Assembly: GCA_015075365.1 (NCBI GenBank)
Contig: JABTUN010000003.1
Location: 913,060-977,059, forward strand
DNA: 64,000 nucleotides
Direction: 5' to 3'
Source: Verrucomicrobiaceae bacterium
GTDB taxonomy: Bacteria > Verrucomicrobiota > Verrucomicrobiia > Verrucomicrobiales > Verrucomicrobiaceae
Part shown: positions 60,079-64,000 of the stretch, one piece after another
Layout: every line of letters begins with the position of its first letter
Position numbering within the stretch: the first letter of the stretch is position 1
Translations under genes and position numbers: made by a program
Notes under the pieces: generated by a model
Databases searched by the model: none
Told to the model about the DNA's origin: nothing
Seen by the model: the letters and a program-made list of their open reading frames with translations, nothing else

Positions 60079-61089
60079 TTAGCGGACCAGCAGCTCAGTG
60101 AACGCCGCTTGATGCGTTATTTTCGCCTCTCCGTCCTCTGCGATGATTTTTGTCGTGATGCTCCGCGCGGCCCAGTCGATGCTCAAAAAGCCCACGTTTG
60201 GCAGATGATAGGTAGTCGGCACGATGCGGTGCTTGTTCGGCGTCGGAGTGCCGCGCGGGTGCTTTTGCGTCATCGAACTGGAGGTGAAATCGAACACGCC
60301 GTTCTTCGAAAACTCGCACCAATGCCGGTCACCGCTCAAAACGAGGGCGGTTTGGCCTTTGAGAAGCGAAAGCAGCCGTTTCTGCTCGTGCGGAAAATTC
60401 GCCCAGCATTCACCGCCATGTGCCTCAGGAGCAAATTGGATGCTGGAGACGACGATTCGCAGTTCCGCGGGCTCCTGGAGCACTTTTTCGAGCCAGGCCC
60501 ACTGCGCCGCACCGAGGATGGTGGTCGATTCATTGTCCGTCGGCACGGAAGTGCCGCCGAGCATGGCTTGGTCCTTCGGCACCTTCTTGAGCGAGCTGCG
60601 GAAGTAGCGGGTGTCGAGCAGGATGACCTGAACGCGCTTTCCAACCGGCCCGAAGCTCTGCGCGTGATAAACGCCTTCCTGCTTTCGACGCGGGGAATCC
60701 GGCGGTTCATCGAGCCAGTTCCAGAACTCAGCCTGCGCCTCCTTTTTCTGCGGATACTCGCTGCCGCCGTCATTGAGGCCGAAGTCGTGATCGTCCCAAG
60801 TCGCAAGAATCGGCTTATCCTTCAATCCACGGAAGAAGCGGCTGTGTTTGAGCCGCGCATACTTCTCCTGCATCATCGGAATGCCGCCTTTGTCGGCATA
60901 CACGTTGTCGCCCATAAAAAGGAACAGATCACGCGGCAGCGTCAGCGTGCGGTCGAGCATGGGGTGATCATGCGTGTCGAGACAGGAGCCGAAGACGATG
61001 TGTTCGAGCGGTCTGGCATCATCCGCATGAGCGGAGAGGAAACCAAGAGCTGGAAGTCCGGCGAGAAGGCGGCGGCGGGTGCGGAGCAT
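60079..61089 (-). CDS. PhoD-like metallophosphatase, exported
   Basis: 336-residue phosphoesterase of the PhoD/alkaline phosphatase D type. Metal and active-site motifs: GSCLDTHDHPML, FLFMGDNVYAD, ILATWDDHDFGLND and LVLSGDRHWCEF. The N-terminus MLRTRRRLLAGLPALGFLSAHA is a twin-arginine signal; starting at 61104 (MVFHPML) is the alternative and does not change it. The common Tat route agrees with PhoD proteins, which are exported with metals. It starts 19 bases after an uncharacterised gene and ends 3 bases before a PSD1-type gene. It could release phosphate from a polyester or sugar phosphate; the role in this series is unclear. Confidence 0.88.
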   Translation of the reverse strand: MLRTRRRLLAGLPALGFLSAHADDARPLEHIVFGSCLDTHDHPMLDRTLTLPRDLFLFMGDNVYADKGGIPMMQEKYARLKHSRFFRGLKDKPILATWDDHDFGLNDGGSEYPQKKEAQAEFWNWLDEPPDSPRRKQEGVYHAQSFGPVGKRVQVILLDTRYFRSSLKKVPKDQAMLGGTSVPTDNESTTILGAAQWAWLEKVLQEPAELRIVVSSIQFAPEAHGGECWANFPHEQKRLLSLLKGQTALVLSGDRHWCEFSKNGVFDFTSSSMTQKHPRGTPTPNKHRIVPTTYHLPNVGFLSIDWAARSITTKIIAEDGEAKITHQAAFTELLVR

Positions 61090-61108
61090 GGGATGAAAGA
61101 CCATGGAT

Positions 61109-62239
61109 CTAAGGCTTCGCGCGTTTGGCATCAATCTCGGCCTGCGCGTAGTTGCGCTCCAAGGATGGGCTGCAAAGAGCCAGCAGCGCCTCCGCGTCGG
61201 CGAGGGGTTTGCTTTCTCGCGCCCATTCACCGGCGGCGCGGGCGGCGAAGGCATCGCGGATGGGGCCTGCGGGCAGTTGCCGGGCCATGGCCAGCAGTTC
61301 GGCACCCGTTTTCAGTGCCGTGCCAAAGTGACCGCCGAGGGTTTCTGCGGAGGTTTGCAACTCCGGCTGCCCGGCGTGGATGAGGAGCCATTGAAAAGCG
61401 TCCTGAGGCTTGGCACCTACATAGCCGCTGAGCCATTCCTCATAAAAAATGGAGCGTTCGGCCTGCGCGGGTAGTTGGGAGACGATTTCGAGCCCGGCGG
61501 TGTGATCGACGCCGTCGCGATAGCAAACACGGGACATCAAATAGTCACGCAGACGCTTGGGCTCGACGCTCGTGAGGGCGGCGAGCACGCCGTTCGGGTC
61601 TTCACTCATCCAGGAGTCACCAATGCGGGTGAGAGCCTTCTCACGGAGGAAAACGTCTTCGATTTGAGCCGCCCACATGGCGCTGCCGAGAGGGTCTTTA
61701 GCAGCGGAGAGGTGGAGCAAGTGCTCGATGCCAGCCTCTTGCAGCACGCTGTCGTCGTTCAGGGTGTTGATCCAATCCCAGGCGGCTGGCATGTCCGATT
61801 GGGTCCAGTGATCGAGCGCCGCCCACATCGCGCGCTCCTGAAGCTGCGGGCTGGGAATGCCGCGCAGGGCTGCCAGCGCGCCATGCAAGTCCAGTTGGAT
61901 CCAGCGTTCGAATAGATAGCGCATCAGGTGCGTGCGCAGCTCCAGGAAACGATTCCGCAACAAGCCGCGCAGCAGCGCGGGCAACTCATCAAGAGGCGCT
62001 TTAGAAAAATCGACCCAATGTCCGGGAACGAGCATCGCGAGGCCGACTTCGGAGCAGGCGGGAGGTGTTGAAGACGGAGATTCATGGACGTGTGACGCCG
62101 GCGTCTTCGGGACGGCTTTTTTCTTCGCGGAGGTTTGCTCAGCTGCTGCGGCCGTGAACGCCTTTTCTGACGGCGCGGCGAGCCAGTAGCCGAAAAGGCC
62201 GCAAAGAACATGAAGGAGCACCAGGAGCGTGGGTTTCAT
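61109..62239 (-). CDS. Uncharacterised exported alpha-helical repeat protein
   Basis: 376-residue protein. Start MKPTLLVLLHVLCGLFGYWLAAP is a signal or membrane anchor. A Lys/Ala/Pro-rich linker precedes about 300 residues of helical repeats of 30-35 residues, each of the form ALxxWxxxDPxxAxxW (DHWTQSDMPAAWDWINTLND, AAKDPLGSAMWAAQIED, IGDSWMSEDPNGVLAALTS, GEWARES). No enzyme motif found. It starts on an ATGA overlap with the upstream gene, which is a related protein. This pattern is frequent in Verrucomicrobia and its function is unknown. A scaffold or protein-protein interaction role is a guess. Confidence 0.7.
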   Translation of the reverse strand: MKPTLLVLLHVLCGLFGYWLAAPSEKAFTAAAAEQTSAKKKAVPKTPASHVHESPSSTPPACSEVGLAMLVPGHWVDFSKAPLDELPALLRGLLRNRFLELRTHLMRYLFERWIQLDLHGALAALRGIPSPQLQERAMWAALDHWTQSDMPAAWDWINTLNDDSVLQEAGIEHLLHLSAAKDPLGSAMWAAQIEDVFLREKALTRIGDSWMSEDPNGVLAALTSVEPKRLRDYLMSRVCYRDGVDHTAGLEIVSQLPAQAERSIFYEEWLSGYVGAKPQDAFQWLLIHAGQPELQTSAETLGGHFGTALKTGAELLAMARQLPAGPIRDAFAARAAGEWARESKPLADAEALLALCSPSLERNYAQAEIDAKRAKP

Positions 62240-63249
62240 GGCGCGGACTCCCTTTGATAAAGACGCAGCAGCCTTGCGCGCGCCTCGCGGTCCATGTGCT
62301 GCCGCGCGCCATCGCTCTGCAGCCAGGCGAGCGCGGCGGCGCGGTCGCTGGTGAGCCATTGCTCGACTCGGTTGGTGATTTGATCCGGCTTCGGGTGCTG
62401 CATCTGCGCCAGCATCTGGATGCTGCGCTCAGGGTCCAGCCTGCTGATGCTGCTGGTGTAGCCTTCGATGAGCTTGTCATGTTTGAGCGCGTCCGTTTCC
62501 GCCGCGAACCGGCTTTCAAATGCCTGCGGATCGATTTCAGCGAGGTGACGGCCGAGAAACCATTCGGGGGAGATCGCGTCTTGTTGAGGTTTGGCGTTCA
62601 GTCGGTCCAGAATCGCCGTCGTGTTACGCCAGGAGCCCGCTTGATCGGCCACGGCGATGAGGCCTTCTGCCAGGTAGGCACGGCCTTGGTCATCCAGATG
62701 GCCAGCAAAGGCCAGCACGCGCTCCGCAGGCAGGCGGCAGAGGCCAAAGGCCGCGTTATGGAGCACGCCGGTGGTGTTGAGGCGGTCAGAGGGCAGCAAC
62801 TCGATGAAGCGCAGCGCGTCCTCCGCGTCGTAGCTGCACCAGTCGGCGATGAAGCGCCAGAACAAGTGGTCTGCCTTCTCTCCGCGCGGCAGGCCGAGGA
62901 TGATGCGCGCGAGCACGCGCGGGTCCATGCGTCGGAAGTTGCTTGCGAGCGCTTTGGCCAGATCGAGGCGCTGATCGTCGGTGAGACCCGCGTCCTGGTG
63001 AAACAGCCGCTCTGCCGCCGTGGTATCGCCTTTATCCATCTGCGTGCGCACCCAGTCCATCGACGCTGTGGCGCTGGTGAAAGGCGGAGGATTGGCGATC
63101 AATGGAGCAGCACGGCTGGCTGGTGGAGCCTTCTTTACCGTTTCAGGCGGTGGCGCGGGAGCATCTGGCTCGCTCTTTATCGACAGCCTCAGGCCCGCGC
63201 CGAGCGCCAGGCTGAGCGCGAAGGTGAAAAGCGTGCGGAGCAACGACAT
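62236..63249 (-). CDS. Uncharacterised exported alpha-helical protein, partner of the downstream gene
   Basis: 337-residue protein starting MSLLRTLFTFALSLALGAGLRLSI, an anchor or signal, then a Pro/Ala-rich linker (APAPPPETVKKAPPASRAAP). The body is helical with repeat units like those of the downstream gene: MDWVRTQMDKGDTTAAERLF, LARIILGLPRGEKADHLFW, FIADWCSYDAEDALRFIELLPSD, WFLGRHLAEIDPQAFESRFA. It overlaps the next gene by 4 bases, so the two are made together. The pair is probably an ancient duplication. No known domain; the function is open. Confidence 0.7.
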   Translation of the reverse strand: MSLLRTLFTFALSLALGAGLRLSIKSEPDAPAPPPETVKKAPPASRAAPLIANPPPFTSATASMDWVRTQMDKGDTTAAERLFHQDAGLTDDQRLDLAKALASNFRRMDPRVLARIILGLPRGEKADHLFWRFIADWCSYDAEDALRFIELLPSDRLNTTGVLHNAAFGLCRLPAERVLAFAGHLDDQGRAYLAEGLIAVADQAGSWRNTTAILDRLNAKPQQDAISPEWFLGRHLAEIDPQAFESRFAAETDALKHDKLIEGYTSSISRLDPERSIQMLAQMQHPKPDQITNRVEQWLTSDRAAALAWLQSDGARQHMDREARARLLRLYQRESAP

Positions 63250-63288
63250 GCACGGATGAAACGCGCCAGCGGCGGAATCATTGGAAGC

Positions 63289-64000
63289 TCATTTCTTCAC
63301 CTTCGCGTCGAGCTCCTCCAGTTTGAAGCGCACGCTGACGACATATGCTTCCTCGCCTTCGGTCCAATGGCCGTAGGTGGTGGTGACGAAGGTGCCGTCG
63401 GGGAGCAGTTCGACACCGGGATAAGTCGTGTCCTGGCCTTTTTTGTTGTCCATGATGCGGACGCGATACTGGCCTTCGGTGCCGTTCACGATGTCCTCAT
63501 ACTTGCCGACCCAGCCCACCCAGTCGCCTTTGGTCGCGCTGACGTGCGTGGTGTCGCGGAAGCTGATGAAGAGGCGGCCATCGGGCGCGTATTTCGCGAC
63601 GTGGCGGTCGCCTGTGAGCGCGGCGGGAAGTTCTTTCGGCTGCGACCAGGTGAGGCCCTCATCGTCGCTGAAAATGACAAAGGAGTTGTACTTGCGGCTG
63701 TTTTCGCGCAGCAGCACGGCGATCTGTTTGCCATCGGGCGAGCGCAGCGCGCCAGGTTCGCAGAGATTCGCGTCGGGAAGCATCGCGATGGGCACGGGCA
63801 CGCTCCAGGTGAGGCCGCCGTCTTTGGAAAGGCAGGTGTAAACCCAGAAGCGCCATGGTTTGGCCGTCGAGGAGCTATAGTCGGGCGCATGCGGGCTTTT
63901 GATGCGGTATTTCTCCACGTCGCCGCCGCGGATGAAGCGGCCGTCATCGTGGAAAAACGCCAGGTAGTGCCCTGGTGCCTTCAAATCGATCACTGTGGCC
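63289..64000 (-). CDS. Sialidase-like protein, C-terminal part (cut by window end)
   Basis: The C-terminal 237 residues of a propeller-type exo-glycosidase. Asp-boxes SKDGGLTWSVP and SDDEGLTWSQP, and the C-terminal GVELLPDGTFVTTTYGHWTEGEEAY, are visible. The frame is open past 64000 with no stop, so the N-terminus lies outside; the GTG at 63991-63993 is unlikely to be the start. It begins the minus-strand run to 56877. A similar family member lies at 47.9-49.0 kb, but the two are only weakly alike. The substrate sugar is unknown. Confidence 0.78.
   Translation of the reverse strand, partial: ATVIDLKAPGHYLAFFHDDGRFIRGGDVEKYRIKSPHAPDYSSSTAKPWRFWVYTCLSKDGGLTWSVPVPIAMLPDANLCEPGALRSPDGKQIAVLLRENSRKYNSFVIFSDDEGLTWSQPKELPAALTGDRHVAKYAPDGRLFISFRDTTHVSATKGDWVGWVGKYEDIVNGTEGQYRVRIMDNKKGQDTTYPGVELLPDGTFVTTTYGHWTEGEEAYVVSVRFKLEELDAKVKK

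Overview
The window is a high-GC chromosomal segment that most likely comes from the phylum Verrucomicrobiota (Verrucomicrobiaceae-like). The grounds are the gene content. There are PVC-type secreted cytochrome proteins with DUF1549/DUF1553 regions, DUF1501 proteins, a PVC-type dehydrogenase with a C-terminal haem site, an ECF sigma factor paired with a Ser/Thr kinase, a fused LpxC-FabZ, sulfatase and sialidase families, and a Gram-negative envelope gene set. The phylum is an inference from families I recognise; no 16S gene or ribosomal operon is present. No prophage, insertion sequence or CRISPR array was seen. Coding density is very high and no gene-free stretch exceeds about 300 bases.

Layout. 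1-8.3 kb: housekeeping and metabolism (ammonium channel, sulfatase, cytidine deaminase plus sugar mutarotase, cysteine desulfurase, seryl-tRNA synthetase, GT4 glycosyltransferase). 8.5-15.9 kb: PVC dehydrogenase, nucleoside-type symporter, aldo/keto reductase, subtilase, TadA and ribulose-phosphate epimerase. 15.9-19.6 kb: a pseudopilin, lipid A genes lpxA and lpxC-fabZ, and an amino-acid binding lipoprotein. 19.8-28.3 kb: a sigma factor/kinase pair, and divergently a 1616-residue secreted metzincin-like protease with repeated PKD and propeller segments. 28.4-31.0 kb: a three-gene MCE (Mla-like) lipid-transport operon whose middle, ATPase-position gene has lost the nucleotide-binding motifs. 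31.0-38.9 kb: tRNA-Phe, a kinase with LamG and discoidin-like sensor domains, a GDSL hydrolase, a truncated haemoglobin, an AspT-type transporter, a decayed ceramidase-like gene and a DUF4143 ATPase.

38.9-52.5 kb: nine collinear minus-strand genes form what looks like one transcription unit. They encode an MFS importer, a GDSL-type hydrolase, a Tat-exported protein, a sialidase-like protein, a SUMF1-fold protein, a beta-helix/double-hydrolase fusion, an MlrC-type metallopeptidase, an enolase-superfamily enzyme and a DUF1501 protein. This resembles a catabolic locus for an unidentified exported substrate. 52.6-56.9 kb is a divergent PSD1-type cytochrome plus DUF1501 pair. 56.9-64.0 kb is a second minus-strand run: sialidase (cut by the window end), two uncharacterised alpha-helical proteins, a PhoD-like phosphatase, another PSD1-type protein and an AstE-type deacylase.

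The signals most worth following are: (1) heptanucleotide-periodic repeats at three places, one inserted in frame in a gene; (2) the MCE operon with a degenerate ATPase; (3) the nine-gene catabolic cluster with its triple-domain fusion; and (4) a near-perfect palindrome spanning the start region of the DUF4143 ATPase. All calls come from reading the sequence; no database search was run.
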